Positions 1-10,092 are shown, counted from the first letter of the stretch. The stretch is 64,000 nt of DNA from Bradyrhizobium sp. 4 (GCF_023100905.1 NZ_CP064686.1:1240001-1304000); one strand, 5' to 3'. Made by a program: numbers and translations. The notes: generated by a model from the letters alone, not told the origin.

Positions 1-244
1 GCCATCGGCTGAACGCTCTTGCGATCGCCAGGACCGATCAATCCCGCAACATATAGAGGACACATCCGCTGTCGGGTCTTATGACCCAGCCGGTCCAAGA
101 ACGGCATCAGCCAGCGTTCGAGTTCGTCTTCCCATCCCGGCATGGTCAGCCCTCCAAGAGCCGACCACCCATGAATCATTGAAAAATTGATTCGGGAATC
201 CTATAAATCGCGGCAAAATCAACAATCTGCCAAAGTAGTGCTAG
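1..244 (-). mobile_element. IS701-like element, 5' end only (cut by window edge)
   Basis: This stretch is the reverse complement of the first ~240 bp of the IS701-like element at 2201-3646, with the same terminal sequence (CACTACTTTGGCAGA) next to a CTAG target. It carries the start of the transposase gene on the minus strand, ATG at about 147; the body lies left of the window. This copy reads GCGGATGTGTCC where the other has lost the A, so its reading frame is intact at that point. The two copies point away from each other and bracket an IS481 and an IS5 element. Confidence 0.85.
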
Positions 245-1263
245 GTGTTTAGTCCCAAGCTTTGATGGTGCATTCTTATCGCACGATTCGAAGGATGCGC
301 TATGGGACAAGTTTTACACGGCTGCGCCACGACGACGGAGGCGGTCCGTCGAGCAATACAAAATAGTCAAGAGAGCCTGAGAGCGCTCGCCAAGCGCTAC
401 GGGATCAACCAGAAGACTGTCGCGAAGTGGAGGGAGCGCGAGACCGTCGCCGATCTCCCGACAGGCCCCAAAGAAGCCAAATCGACCGTGCTTTCCATCG
501 AGGAGGAGGCGATCATCGTCGCTTTCCGGCGGCATACGCTATTGCCGCTCGACGATTGCCTCTATGCGCTCCAGCCGACCATCCCGCATCTGACGCGATC
601 ATCCCTGCATCGCTGTCTCCAGCGCCACGGGATCAGCCGATTGCCGGAGGTCGGAGGCAGCAAGCCTCCGAAGAAAAAATTCAAGGCTTATCCGATCGGC
701 TATTTCGACATCGACATTGCTGAGCTCCAGACCGCTGAAGGCAAGCTCTACCTCTATGTCGCTATCGATCGCACCAGCAAAGTCGCCTTCGTGCAACTGG
801 TCAGGAAGACGGGAAGGACCTCGGCCTCGACCTTCCTCGAAGCTCTGATCGCGGCTGTCCCCTACAAGATCCACACGGTTCTCACCGACAATGGGATCCA
901 GTTCACTTTCCCCCCGCGCTACGCGGACGGCCCGACGGCAAGATACGTGACACACATGTTCGATATGCGCTGCCACGAGAATGGCATCGAACATCGGCTG
1001 ACCAAGATCAAGCATCCCTGGACCAATGGCCAGGTCGAACGCATGAACCGCACGATCAAGGAAGCGACCGTCAAACGCTACCATTACGATCGACACGATC
1101 AGCTCGAAGCTCACCTTGACGACTTCATCAACGCCTACAACTACGCTCGGCGGCTGAAAACCTTGAAGGGCCTCACGCCTTACGAATACATCTGCAAATG
1201 CTGGACTTCCCAGCCAGAACGATTCAAACTCAATCCGCTCCACAAAATGCCGGGACTAAACAC
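245..1263 (+). mobile_element. IS481-family insertion sequence, complete
   Basis: The ends are inverted repeats, GTGTTTAGTCCC at the left and GGGACTAAACAC at the right. CTAG flanks the element on both sides (241-244 and 1264-1267), which fits the CTAG-centred target known for IS481. The left CTAG is also the edge of the neighbouring IS701-like copy, so this element appears to have landed on a site left by the other. Right-end relatives survive at about 17398 and 43560-43850. Confidence 0.85.
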
Positions 1264-1267
1264 CTAG
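302..1267 (+). CDS. IS481-family transposase
   Basis: This 321-residue DDE transposase mobilises the IS481-type element around it. An N-terminal helix-turn-helix (about residues 12-45, with LRALAKRYGINQKTVAKWRE) binds the ends. An rve-type integrase core follows, with FDIDIAELQT, VLTDNGIQFT and a WTNGQVERMNRTIKEA segment supplying the expected D, D and E residues. Length is normal and no disruption is visible, so it may be active. The TAG stop codon lies in the flanking CTAG target and not in the element, so insertion at CTAG supplies the stop. Confidence 0.93.
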   Translation: MGQVLHGCATTTEAVRRAIQNSQESLRALAKRYGINQKTVAKWRERETVADLPTGPKEAKSTVLSIEEEAIIVAFRRHTLLPLDDCLYALQPTIPHLTRSSLHRCLQRHGISRLPEVGGSKPPKKKFKAYPIGYFDIDIAELQTAEGKLYLYVAIDRTSKVAFVQLVRKTGRTSASTFLEALIAAVPYKIHTVLTDNGIQFTFPPRYADGPTARYVTHMFDMRCHENGIEHRLTKIKHPWTNGQVERMNRTIKEATVKRYHYDRHDQLEAHLDDFINAYNYARRLKTLKGLTPYEYICKCWTSQPERFKLNPLHKMPGLNT

Positions 1268-1360
1268 GCAAACTTGCGAGGTCGAGTCCGAAGACAACAC
1301 GCGTTTCGACGACATCGGCATGCTGATTGTAAATCGTCAACACATCGCAGCTTCAGTCTA

Positions 1361-2196
1361 GGGTCTGTACCTAATTAGCGAGTTCTGATTCCCTGGTGCC
1401 AAGTTGATTCGGCACGGGGGACTTCGATGCGCAAAGGACTGTTCTGGCTCAACGACAAGCAGTGGGCTCAGATAGAGCCGCATCTGCCAACAAACCAGAC
1501 CGGCCCGGCGCGCGAAGACGATCGACGCATTATCAGCGGTATCATTCACATGCTCCAGTGCGGCGCACGCTGGCGCGATTGCCCGTCCGACTATGGCCCT
1601 TACACGACGATCTACAATCGGTTCAATCGCTGGGCTAAGCGCGGACATTGGCAGGCGATCTTTGAAGCGCTCGCCCGCTGCGGCAAGGACCGAGTGGCTT
1701 TGTCGATCGACTCCACCTCGATCAAAGCGCATCGCTCGGCGAGCGGCGGAAAAGGGGGGAGTGTGAACAGGCGATCGGCCGCTCGCGCGGTGGGCGGACC
1801 ACGAAAATCCACGCGCTGAGCGACCCTGATTGCAAACCTTGCGCATTTCATCTCACTCCGGGACAAGCCGCAGACATTGCCGCAGGGCCGGCCCTTTTGA
1901 AGCTCGCGCCGCCCATGTCTTCCCTCATTGGGGACAAAGGCTACGATGGCGACGGCTTTCGCGCCGAAATCGTCAATCGCGGCGCGAAACCCGTCATTCC
2001 AAACAAATCCAACCGGGTAACCCTCCACAGCTTCAGCAAGCGCCTCTATAAAGGGCGCAATGTTATCGAGCGCTGTTTCTGCCGGCTCAAGGATTTCAGG
2101 CGTGTTGCTACTCGCTACGACAAACTTGCCAGAAACTTCTTGGCCGCCGTCCACCTCGCCGCTCTCGTCGCTTATTGGATCAATTGAGTCTGAACC
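1361..2196 (+). mobile_element. IS5-family (IS427-like) insertion sequence
   Basis: The ends are GGGTCTG at the left and the complement of GGGTTCAGAC at the right. Each end abuts a CTAG (1358-1361 and 2197-2200). The element encodes one transposase in two overlapping frames. A truncated relative, only its 3' third, lies inverted at 23024-23335. The 90 bp between this element and the IS481 copy hold nothing recognisable. Confidence 0.8.
1427..2187 (+). CDS. IS5/IS427 transposase, orfA+orfB by -1 frameshift
   Basis: The first frame runs 1427-1819 (130 aa) with the IS5 N-terminal domain (WLNDKQWAQIEPHLP, DDRRIISGIIHMLQ, GARWRDCP) and the first catalytic segment SIDSTSIKAH. The rest continues in the -1 frame (AIGRSRGGRTTKIHAL, LIGDKGYDGDGFR, then VIERCFCRLKDFRRVATRYDK with the last acidic residue) to 2187. 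The switch can occur on the run AAAAGGGGGG at 1750-1759, typical of programmed frameshifting in this group. Both frames are open through the overlap, so the transposase is probably functional and not a pseudogene. Confidence 0.85.
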
Positions 2197-2200
2197 CTAG

Positions 2201-3646
2201 CACTACTTTGGCAGATTGTTGATTTTGCCGCGATTTATAGGATTCCCGAATCAATTGTTCAATGATTCATGGGTGGTCGGCTCTTGGAGGGCTGACCATG
2301 CCGGGATGGGAAGACGAACTCGAACGCTGGCTGATGCCGTTCTTGGACCGGCTGGGTCATAAGACCCGACAGCGGTGTGTCCTCTATATGTTGCGGGATT
2401 GATCGGTCCTGGCGATCGCAAGAGCGTTCAGCCGATGGCGGAACGCCTTGCCACGAGCAACTACGACCAGTTGCACCATTTCATTGCGGACGGCGTCTGG
2501 AACGCGACGCCGCTAGAGACAGAGCTGCTCAACCAGGCGGACCGACTTGTCGGCGGCAGGGATGCGGTGCTGGTTATTGATGACACCTCACTGCCGAAAA
2601 AGGGTGAGCGATCGGTCGGTGTTGCGGCTCAATACGCGTCGGCTCTCGGTAAAACTGCAAATTGCCAAACGCTGGTGTCTTTAACGCTTGCGCGCGGGGA
2701 AGTGCCCGTGATGGTCGCGTTACGTCTCTTTCTGCCTGACAGCTGGACAAGCGACATGCCTCGCTTGAAGCGCGCTCGCGTGCCAGTCGAACACCGAACG
2801 CCGCGGTCCAAGCCGGAGATCGCTTTGGCCGAGATTGACCGCGCGATGGCAGCCAACATACGCTTTGGATGTGTGCTGGCGGATGCAGGATACGGCCTCA
2901 GCGCGCCGTTTCGACAAGGGCTAACAGAGCGCGGGCTGGCCTGGGCGGTCGGTATCCCTCGGCACCAGAAAGTGTATCCGGTCGATGTGAAGCTCATTTG
3001 GCCGATCACCAAAGCCCGTGGCAAACCACGAAAGCACCACGTGCCCGATATCTTATCGATTGCGGCAGAACAAATGCTGGCCAGCGCCAAATGGAAAACC
3101 GTGAGTTGGCGCAGCGGGACGAAAGGTCGGCTCAAAGCCCGATTTGCTGCTCTCCGTGTCCGCACCGCCGACGGCCCTCCGCAGCGGATATGGGATAAAG
3201 GTCAGCAGCATCTCCCAGGCGACGAAGCCTGGCTCATTGGCGAGCAACGTGCCTCCGGGGAGAAGAAATACTATCTCGCCAATCTTCCGGCGACGACGGA
3301 TCTGCGCACGCTGGCCGCCACCATCAAGGCACGGTGGATTTGTGAGCAGGCGCATCAACAGTTGAAGGAGGAACTTGGACTTGATCACTTCGAAGGGCGA
3401 TCATGGCAAGGTCTTCATCGCCACGCCCTTATGACAATGATTGCCTACGCCTTCCTGCAACATCGTCGCCTCGCAAACGCGGGGCGAAAAAAAAAGAATC
3501 AACGGGCCTCCGCCTCAACCGACTATGCCCGCCGTACGTCACGCCATCGTCGATCTCATCCTTCGGCCGCCGCCCCAGCAGTGCCCACATTGCCGAAAGC
3601 AAATCCTTGAAAAACAGCGGCGAAAACACATTCTGCCAAAGTAGTG
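2201..3646 (+). mobile_element. IS701-like insertion sequence, full length
   Basis: The inverted ends are CACTACTTTGGCAGA at the left and TCTGCCAAAGTAGTG at the right. CTAG is duplicated on both sides (2197-2200, 3647-3650), matching the 4-bp duplication known for IS701. It is inverted relative to the copy at 1-244. Confidence 0.88.
2298..3610 (+). pseudogene. IS701-family transposase with N-terminal frameshift
   Basis: The expected start is ATG 2298 behind GGAGG (2286-2290); it reads MPGWEDELERWLMPFLDRLG and shifts frame near 2374, where one A is missing compared with the copy at 1-244. From GTG 2375 the remaining ~411 codons are open and contain VLVIDDTSLPKKGERSVGVA, FGCVLADAGYG and WICEQAHQQLKEELGLDHFE, which are DDE_5-type transposase segments. 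The protein might still start at GTG 2375 without ~25 residues. The C-terminus is normal. Confidence 0.85.
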
Positions 3647-3650
3647 CTAG

Positions 3651-3908
3651 CATACATAGCAACGCTTCCACAGCCACCGACGACTTGAACCTTTCCGGCC
3701 TTTTTTTCCTGTAGACTGGCCATATTGTGCCTTGCGCAACCCCAATACCGCAACGTACCGACCTAAAAAGGATATTGTGACGCGCACACAACGAACGCAT
3801 TGGTTTTTGCGTGCCCAAAGCCAACTGCTGTGCTGTAGTTCTTATTGTGCAACGGCATCTCTGTGCTCGAGTCGACGGGTGCGCGAGATCAGCTGTCAAA
3901 CGCCATCC
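3651..3908. other. Gap between IS701-like and IS21 elements, no gene seen
   Basis: No reading frame with recognisable protein similarity lies here. The segment is less GC-rich than its neighbours and contains a pyrimidine run near 3695. It is probably the remnant of the sequence into which the IS elements inserted. Confidence 0.5.
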
Positions 3909-3926
3909 GGAACTGCCCCCTTTGCG

Positions 3927-4813
3927 TCATGTAGAACTGCCCCCACCATCGGGATTATGATCTCGGTGAAGGTTGTTTCCGCCGGTGACGGGCCGGAGGG
4001 AGGCGGAGCCGACCGGAGGGTCGTCACCGGCGGTCGGCGTTTTGATGAGGCCGCTCCTGCGCTTGGCGCGGAGCCGGTAGCTGTCGCCGCGGATCGTCAG
4101 CACATGGCTGTGGTGCAGGAGCCGGTCGAGGATCGCGGTGGCGACCACGGGATCGGCGAACACTGTGCCCCATTCGGCAACGCTGCGGTTGGACGTGATC
4201 AGATGGCGCCGGTTTCGTAGCGCCGGCTGACCAGTTGGAAGAACAGATGCGCCGCGTCAGGTTCAAGTGGCAAGTAGCCGAGCTCGTCGACGATGAGCAG
4301 CTTTGGCTTCGACAGCGCGAGCAGGTTCTCGTCCAGGCGTCGCTCGCCGTGGGCCTTGGCAAGACCTGCGACCAGCGTCGTCGCCGTGGTGAACTGCACC
4401 GTGTACCCGGCCAGGATAGCCTCTCGCCCCAGCGCGATCGACAAGTGCGTCTTGCCGACGCCGGGCGGCCCGAGCAGCAGCACATTCTCGCCGTTGGCGA
4501 TCCAACGTGACGCGGCAAGATCGCGGATCTGCTTTGGATCAATTGACGGCTGCGCCTCGAAGTCGAAGCCAGCAAGCTCCTTCACGGCCGGGAAGTGTGC
4601 GAGCTTGAGCGCCATCTCGATGCGGCGATGGTCCTTGCGTGCGATCTCGCGCTCGCACAGCAAGATCAGCGTCTCACGCGCCGACAGGTTCGCGCGCGCC
4701 GCCTCGTCGAGCAGGCTGTCGAGCTGATCGCGGATCCCGGAGAGCTGCAATCGCGCCAGCATGGCATCTAGCGGATCGGTCGTCGCTTCCATTACCTTTT
4801 TTGCCCGCGTCAT
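3927..4813 (-). pseudogene. istB: IS21 helper ATPase IstB, frameshifted
   Basis: IstB is the AAA+ ATPase that assists the IstA transposase in target choice. The ATG at 4813-4811 overlaps the istA stop. Walker A is GPPGVGKTHL and Walker B is LLIVDELGYLPL. The frame breaks near 4202, where GCCATC-TGATCACGTCC lacks one C of the expected ATCCTGATCACG (ILITSN); the C-terminal part (FADPVVATAILDRLLHHSHV) continues in another frame to 3927. A single-base loss therefore inactivates an otherwise normal-length gene. Confidence 0.85.
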
Positions 4814-6117
4814 CAGAAGCGTCCTCCGACCACGGCTTCGTATTCGGCAAGAGGACGTAACAACGACGGCGGTGAGGACGGCGCCAGCACCGCCGCGATC
4901 TCCGCCCGGCGGACCGCGCCACTGCGACCAGCAACACCATCGAGATGGGCGGAGTCGACGATCCGCAGCCGGCGCCCCTCCGATTGCTTGTGCACTGCTA
5001 CCTGGTGCAATCCATGGCGGATCCGCACTTCGCCGGCCGCGATCGTTACCGCCACGCGCTCGCCAATCAGGCGCCACGGCACCGAGTAGCTGTTCGTGTC
5101 GATCTCGACGGCGCAATCATTGCCGACGACGCGGGTCAGTTCACGCAAGGATCCAAACGACGGCTGCCCGCCGAGCGGCTTCAACCGATGTATCTCGTCA
5201 CGCGCGAAGCGGATGATCGGCGCCTCGCCGGTCGTGCCGTGGATACGAACGTTCGCAACCTCACGCTCCCATCTGTCGAGATGCGCCTCGAATGCTTCCC
5301 AACTTGGGAAGGAATGACCGGCGATCGCGTTCTTCTTCACGTAGCCGACGCCGTTCTCCGTCTTGCCCTTCGTGCGCGCCCGATATGGCGCGCAGGCGCG
5401 AGGACGGAAGCCCCAATGTTTTGCGAAGGCTACCAGCTTGTCGTTGAACTGAACCGACCGGCTCACCGCGTCGTGGCGCACGACAAGCGCGCGTGGATTG
5501 TCCATCAGCACTTCCTCCGGCACACCGCTGAAGGTCGTGAATGTGCTCTCGAGCCCGGCGAACCAATGCTCCTGCCTCTCGGCCCGGAACGCACGCACAT
5601 GGAGCCGTCGCGAGTGTCCAAGCGTTGCCACGAACACGAATGCCTTGACTTTCGCCCCTCCGATCTCGACCAGGCGCTCCCCGAAGTCGATCTGCAGCTG
5701 CCGGCCCGGCGGCGTCTCAAACCGAGTCGTCGCCAGCGCCTCCGCCTTCAGCGCCTGCCGATAGGGCTGCACCGCGCGCTGCAGCGTCCGCCGGCTGACG
5801 GCCACGCCTTTGTCCGTCAACAGGTCCTGGCGCACCACGTCGGCATTGCCGCGATGCCGAATGAGCCTCTCGCGCAGCCAACCCTCAAGGCCGTCGAGAC
5901 GCTTCGGCCGCTTAGGCGACTTGAATGGCTTCACCCTGCCCGCCGCCACGTAGTCCTTTACTGTGTGATGGCTGCAGCCCAGCTGCCGCGCAATCCGCTT
6001 CACACCCCACCCGCACGCCCTCAGGCGCATCATCTCCGCCACGTCATCCGGCGTCTTCATCACCTGCCCCCGTGGATCATTCCACGCCGAGCTTTCAGCG
6101 ATTCGTTCCCGCTTCAT
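4813..6117 (-). CDS. istA: IS21-family transposase IstA
   Basis: This 434-residue protein is the DDE transposase of the IS21 element. An HTH region near the N-terminus reads MMRLRACGWGVKRIARQLGC. The integrase core contains RQLQIDFGERLVEIGG, VLMDNPRALVV and KGKTENGVGYVKKNAI, and the C-terminal domain ends with PSLLRPLAEYEAVVGG. The start at 6117 follows GAGGAGAGAGTGA; an internal ATG at 6060 (MKTPDDVAEM) matches the more usual IstA N-terminus and could be the real one. No disruption is visible. Confidence 0.88.
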   Translation of the reverse strand: MKRERIAESSAWNDPRGQVMKTPDDVAEMMRLRACGWGVKRIARQLGCSHHTVKDYVAAGRVKPFKSPKRPKRLDGLEGWLRERLIRHRGNADVVRQDLLTDKGVAVSRRTLQRAVQPYRQALKAEALATTRFETPPGRQLQIDFGERLVEIGGAKVKAFVFVATLGHSRRLHVRAFRAERQEHWFAGLESTFTTFSGVPEEVLMDNPRALVVRHDAVSRSVQFNDKLVAFAKHWGFRPRACAPYRARTKGKTENGVGYVKKNAIAGHSFPSWEAFEAHLDRWEREVANVRIHGTTGEAPIIRFARDEIHRLKPLGGQPSFGSLRELTRVVGNDCAVEIDTNSYSVPWRLIGERVAVTIAAGEVRIRHGLHQVAVHKQSEGRRLRIVDSAHLDGVAGRSGAVRRAEIAAVLAPSSPPSLLRPLAEYEAVVGGRF

Positions 6118-6181
6118 TCACTCTCTCCTCAGCTATCCGAGGAGGGAGCAATTCCTCGTGACGCTGAGGGGGCAGTTTTCC

Positions 6182-7767
6182 ATGGCGCGCGACAGATCAG
6201 CCGCCGACAACGAAGAAAGACGCTTGCATGAAGGACGTGTTTCGCCTGCGTAACACCCAGATCCGGGATCGCACCGCCATCACTGCGTGTCTCAGAGCCA
6301 AGCAAGCGAGCTTGAGTCATCAATCGCGACGTGATTTCCATTGACGATACCGCAAAAGAAAAAAACGAGACTCGAAGTCTCGTTTGAGTTGTTTGGGCGG
6401 CGATGACAGCCATGCCCAAAACCCATTTTAAGCAGCCTTAATCCTCGACCGCATTCGCCGCCTGGTCGAAATCGCTCGCCGGTCTGGACGCATCGTATAT
6501 TGCGCCCCCCGGGCAGCTTGGACCGGAGCCGGTTGCAGCGATCGTCTGCTGGCGCGCTCGTCCGGGGAACAGGACGCGCCTGGCATCTTGGTGCCGAGCC
6601 GTCTCGACACGGTTCATCCGATCGGCTTCATCGAGTGGCTGCCGTTCAAGATCGAGGGGGAGAGCGCGTTTGGGCAGGAATCTACGACATGAAGTGCGGC
6701 GGCTAGCTCTACTATCATGCCTTTCCGGCAAGTTCGCCAACCGCGCGCGCTCACCGTTTGGCGGTGCCCCAGTTCTACTTATCGTCCGAAGAGATCGGCA
6801 GCCCGACCTCGGGCGCGCAGATAAAGCCGAGGGCGCAATCCCAATTATGTGATAGTGACAGAGCTGGCGCGCGATGGCGGCAAGATCGTCACCGGACGCG
6901 AGATCTCGCGCGCTTCGAGGCACTCATCACGAACGTGCCGTGGCATGCCGGCTTTTTGTCGCCAAGGAGCTCCTGGCAACGATTCTTGGGCTGACATCGC
7001 GCATCAAGGCCGTCAGTGTGAAGGTGGTCGCAGAGCTTAACCGGCCCCCTGAGAAGTGAAACGCCGGAGCTGCGCTCTTCGATCATGCCAAATCCCAGCC
7101 GCCGGGCGCGGCTTCGATTTTGTCGACGTCGTCACCGGCGGCGTTTACCAAGGCGATTTGAACGCGCCGCGTACCGCAAGAATCGACCGCCTGGGAGGCG
7201 ACGCCAAGCGCGCGCATACCCACTATGAGCAGCCCCTACATTCGTTAGTTGAGCCGCGCCTCTGACATCGGCTCTACCAGAAGCTGCGATGGTTGCTGCG
7301 CGACGCGATATCTGACATCGCCATTACCGCCGTACGGCGGCACGCTCGCGCAGTCGCGCGGCTCGTTCTTCAGGGCAGGCGCCGCAGCTGGGGTGCATCT
7401 CGTGAATCGCGTTGGCCGGACAAAGGTCACGTATCGCGCCACCATACGCCTTCTCTGATCCACATCGCTGAAGAGCTGGTCAATTCAGGGGACGTCAACG
7501 TCAACCTTACCGCGCTGTGCGGCTCCTCCTATTGCAGATTGAAAACCGAATTCCTCCGTGGCCCGTGACACCCGTACAAATCAGTTGAAACAAGGAGTTT
7601 TGGTTCTGCTCGACCAGCTCGCTTGGAGGTCGCTCGCCGCCATCATCTTGGAAATGCACGAAGGTCGATCCGGCCTCGGATGGTTTCAATCGGCTTAGAC
7701 GGCTAATGTCGATCGGCATGACTGGAACGATAACGCAAAAGATTGCTTCGCATTTCGGAGCAGCAGG
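6182..7767. other. Degenerate stretch, no intact gene
   Basis: Apart from the terminator at 6351-6385, I find no intact gene. Short plus-strand pieces look like former coding DNA, for example a frame at 6590-6706 reading HPIGFIEWLPFKIEGE and one near 6900 reading FEALITNVPWHAGFLSP, but frames break every 100-200 bp and I cannot name a family. It looks like decayed coding sequence continuous with the pseudogenes downstream. Confidence 0.5.
6351..6385 (-). terminator. Rho-independent terminator, leftward
   Basis: A perfect 10-bp stem AAACGAGACT / AGTCTCGTTT (6363-6372 and 6376-6385) with a CGA loop is followed, on the minus strand, by a T-rich tail (TTTTCTTTTG). It would stop transcripts coming from higher coordinates, but no intact leftward gene remains there. 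Confidence 0.6.
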
Positions 7768-7970
7768 ATGAAAAAGCCCGACGGCGCCAAGAACGTTCTG
7801 TTGCTCGACCACATTGAAGGTCGTTGCCGAGCTATAGTCGGCTTCAAAGATGCAGATTCCAGATCTCCCTATGTGTGCGGTGAGCCTGTAAGTCGGAAAC
7901 CTGATAAGAAGATAATGTCATGGTGCGCTCACACTACGCGCAGATGCACGCCGGACAGCGGAGCCCGTGA
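7768..7970 (+). pseudogene. Small GcrA-like Cys/His zinc-binding protein, one frameshift
   Basis: The ATG at 7768 follows GGAGCAGCAGG. The frame gives MKKPDGAKNVLLLDHIEGRC, then C-G and SWCAH. One base appears lost near 7930: restoring CACCACTAC gives WCAHHYAQMHAGQRSP and a stop at 7968-7970. The resulting ~67-residue protein has a C-x(15-17)-CG-x(n)-SWC-x2-H pattern resembling the C-terminal part of GcrA-family regulators. The family link is a resemblance judged by eye. Without the correction it reads on to 8019. Confidence 0.5.
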
Positions 7971-8203
7971 AGCGCCTACGCCTTTACGGTTTAAGAGAGT
8001 TAAAGCGAGCCCGGGCTGATGACGTCGTGAAGATCGTATCCTGAGATCGCTTGACTGCTCGCGCGCCTGAAGGCATCCGATGCGATCTGTTCGCGATCGA
8101 AATTCGAGAGCTTCCGGACGACCTCAGGAGGTCGGGGGTCTGAGTACTTTTGCAAGTACGTAACGAACCTAGCAAAAAGGGGACAGAGGTGGATCTTTGC
8201 ACA

Positions 8204-9285
8204 ATGATCGAGCGTAACGCACCGTTTGCTCCCGACAACCCCGCGATCCACTTCGACGGGGTATCCTAAGTTACGCCGCCTTCACTCAAGGCATCGAGCA
8301 AATCGCTCGTGCTCTAAAAAACCAGCTCGGCATTGAGAGAGGCGACCGCCTCGCGATGCTTGCCATCAACCCGCCCGCGTACCTGGCCCTGCTCTATGCC
8401 TGCGCGCGACTCGTTGGCGGTCTAAACATCCAGATAACCCCGGCGTTGCATCACGGCGCGACGGTCACCATTCACACGCGATTTAAGCCCGAGGCCACGC
8501 TTGCTGCGATCGAACGCGACAGACCTAGGCTGGCAGCGTTGGTGCCTGCCACGATGCAAGTCCTAACCGAGCATCCTCAGTGGCGAACGACGGACCTCAC
8601 CTCACCCACGGCAATTTGCACCGGTTCAACGATGGTCCGCAGCGCCTTATCGAACGCTTTGTCGCGCGTGGGGTGCCGGTGCTGCAGGTTTACGGTTCGA
8701 CGGAGACCTGCCCTATTGCTGTGTATACGAGGCTCGCGGCGATCTTACGCGTAAGGGCTCGAGCGGCTTGCCGGGCCTATGCTGCGAAGCAGCGATTCCC
8801 GGTGACACCGGCAACAAGTTGCAGGCGGGCACCCCGGGCGAGATCGCCGTGTGGGGCCCCAACGTCTTCGGCGGGCATTGGGGCGCTCAACAACCACTCG
8901 CGCGAGGCTTTGCACAAGGGCTGGTATCTCACCGCTGACATTGGCCGCCGCGATGCCGATGGATACTTTGGGTATAATCGCAAAAGGAACCTGATCATTT
9001 CCGGTGGAGAAAAGATCTACCCGGCGGAAGTAGAGCGCACGCTTCTGGAGCATCCCGATGTCGCAGACTGCGCCGTTGTCGGTTGCCCCGATGCGCGTTG
9101 GGATGAGGAGCCGATCGCGTATGTGATCAGCCGGCCGGGGGGTCGGCTTGACGCGGAAGCAGTAACGGCGGATGCAGGCTCGCAACTCGCCCGCCTTTAA
9201 GGTGCCGCGCGAAATTGTTTTCACGGAAGAATTGCCACGAACGGCGTTGGGCAAGATCCACTATTTTCCTGCTGAAGGGGCTTAC
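8204..9285 (+). pseudogene. Acyl-CoA synthetase (AMP-binding), multiply frameshifted
   Basis: Remnants in order are MIERNAPFAPDNPAIHFDGV (stop or shift near 8266), ERGDRLAMLAINPPAYLALL, VPVLQVYGSTETCPIAVYTR, LIISGGEKIYPAEVERTLLE and finally VFTEELPRTALGKIHYF. These are the adenylate-forming enzyme core motifs, including the YGSTE motif and the C-terminal catalytic lysine segment. At least four frame breaks occur, and the ATP-binding SGTTG loop region appears deleted. It is unrelated in detail to the intact ligase at 24820-26472. Confidence 0.8.
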
Positions 9286-9329
9286 ACGATTAAGCCAGCA
9301 CAACGATGGCGATCGAGGTTTGGCATTTT

Positions 9330-9745
9330 CTTTACCCCGCAGGCGTAGCCGCTGAAGACACGAAAACCCCACGGTCGTACCGAACTCCAGCGCGACCTTC
9401 ACCAGCACCGGAGCTTCATTTCCAGGATGCCCCAGGAAGCGCCGACGAACGACGACAGGACCGTGATGCCAAGCGCGGCGGCGCCGCGGCTCTGCTTCGT
9501 CAGTGGAAGCCCGTCGGGGCACGTCACCGCGTGTGGCGGATGGCATGGTTAGTTGAGCAGGATCCAACAGATCGCGCCGCGTATTGCGCCCCATAGAACA
9601 CTCCTGACAGCATCAATATGGCGCCGACCGCTTGAAGCCGAACGTCAGCGGCAGCAGCACCGAGATCGTGGCGAGCGACTCCATTCCCGGCAGGACGCCC
9701 ACCATGTTTCCGACAAGGACGCCGACGAAACACCACATGAAATTC
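9330..9745 (-). pseudogene. TctA-like transporter subunit, N-terminal fragment
   Basis: Minus-strand pieces read MWCFVGVLVGNMVGVLPGME, LATISVLLPLTFGFK, LMLSGVFYGAQY, FVGASWGILEM and PVLVKVALEFG. These match the N-terminal quarter of the large membrane subunit of tripartite tricarboxylate transporters. Only ~140 of ~500 residues remain, across several frames. The LPGM motif typical of the family is visible. Confidence 0.7.
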
Positions 9746-9799
9746 TGGGCTTGAAACGCCGATCGGAAAGCGCGCTCGCCAAAATCCTAAACCCACATA

Positions 9800-10092
9800 C
9801 AGTACAGCGGGAAAGGAACACGTAGGAAAAGAGGAGCCAGCGGGCGACCGTGACGACCGCGGCCAGGACGGCCGAGCGTTTCACCGTGGCGGCCTGGCGC
9901 CGAGGCGAATACGCACATGAAGGTGGTCGTGGCCATGCCGAAATAGGACGCCGAAGAGGATGAACATCAGAGGACCCGCGAGGAAGGAGGCCGAGCTTGG
10001 GACAGCCGATTTGCTATCCGCCGCATAAAGTAAAGCGAAAGGCACCAAAGTTGTAAGCCACCGCTGCCAGTCCTTGAGGCGCAACTTCATCA
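9800..10092 (-). pseudogene. Possible TctB-like small membrane subunit remnant
   Basis: Upstream of the tctA remnant on the same strand, a reading from ATG 10092 (MMKLRLKDWQRWLTTLVPFA) contains two or three hydrophobic stretches, with a frame change before LLFSYVFLSRCTVCGF. Position directly before tctA and the small hydrophobic character suggest TctB. No TctC binding protein was recognised. Confidence 0.4.

Larger units (their letters stand above)
3909..6181 (-). mobile_element. IS21-family insertion sequence (istA-istB)
   Basis: Both ends carry the repeated block AACTGCCCCC typical of IS21 multiple terminal repeats (3911, 3934; inverted at 6168-6177). The two expected genes lie on the minus strand, istA then istB, with TGATG overlapping stop and start. 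The left copy of istB carries a frameshift, so the element is probably not autonomous now. Confidence 0.85.

Noticed and set aside
1..3650. Composite transposon bounded by the two IS701 copies
   Set aside because: The enclosed DNA is only two other IS elements and 90 bp with no cargo gene. Nested insertion explains it without a composite transposon.
4945..6231. 428-codon open frame on the + strand
   Set aside because: Antisense to the intact istA; no domain signature in the translation.
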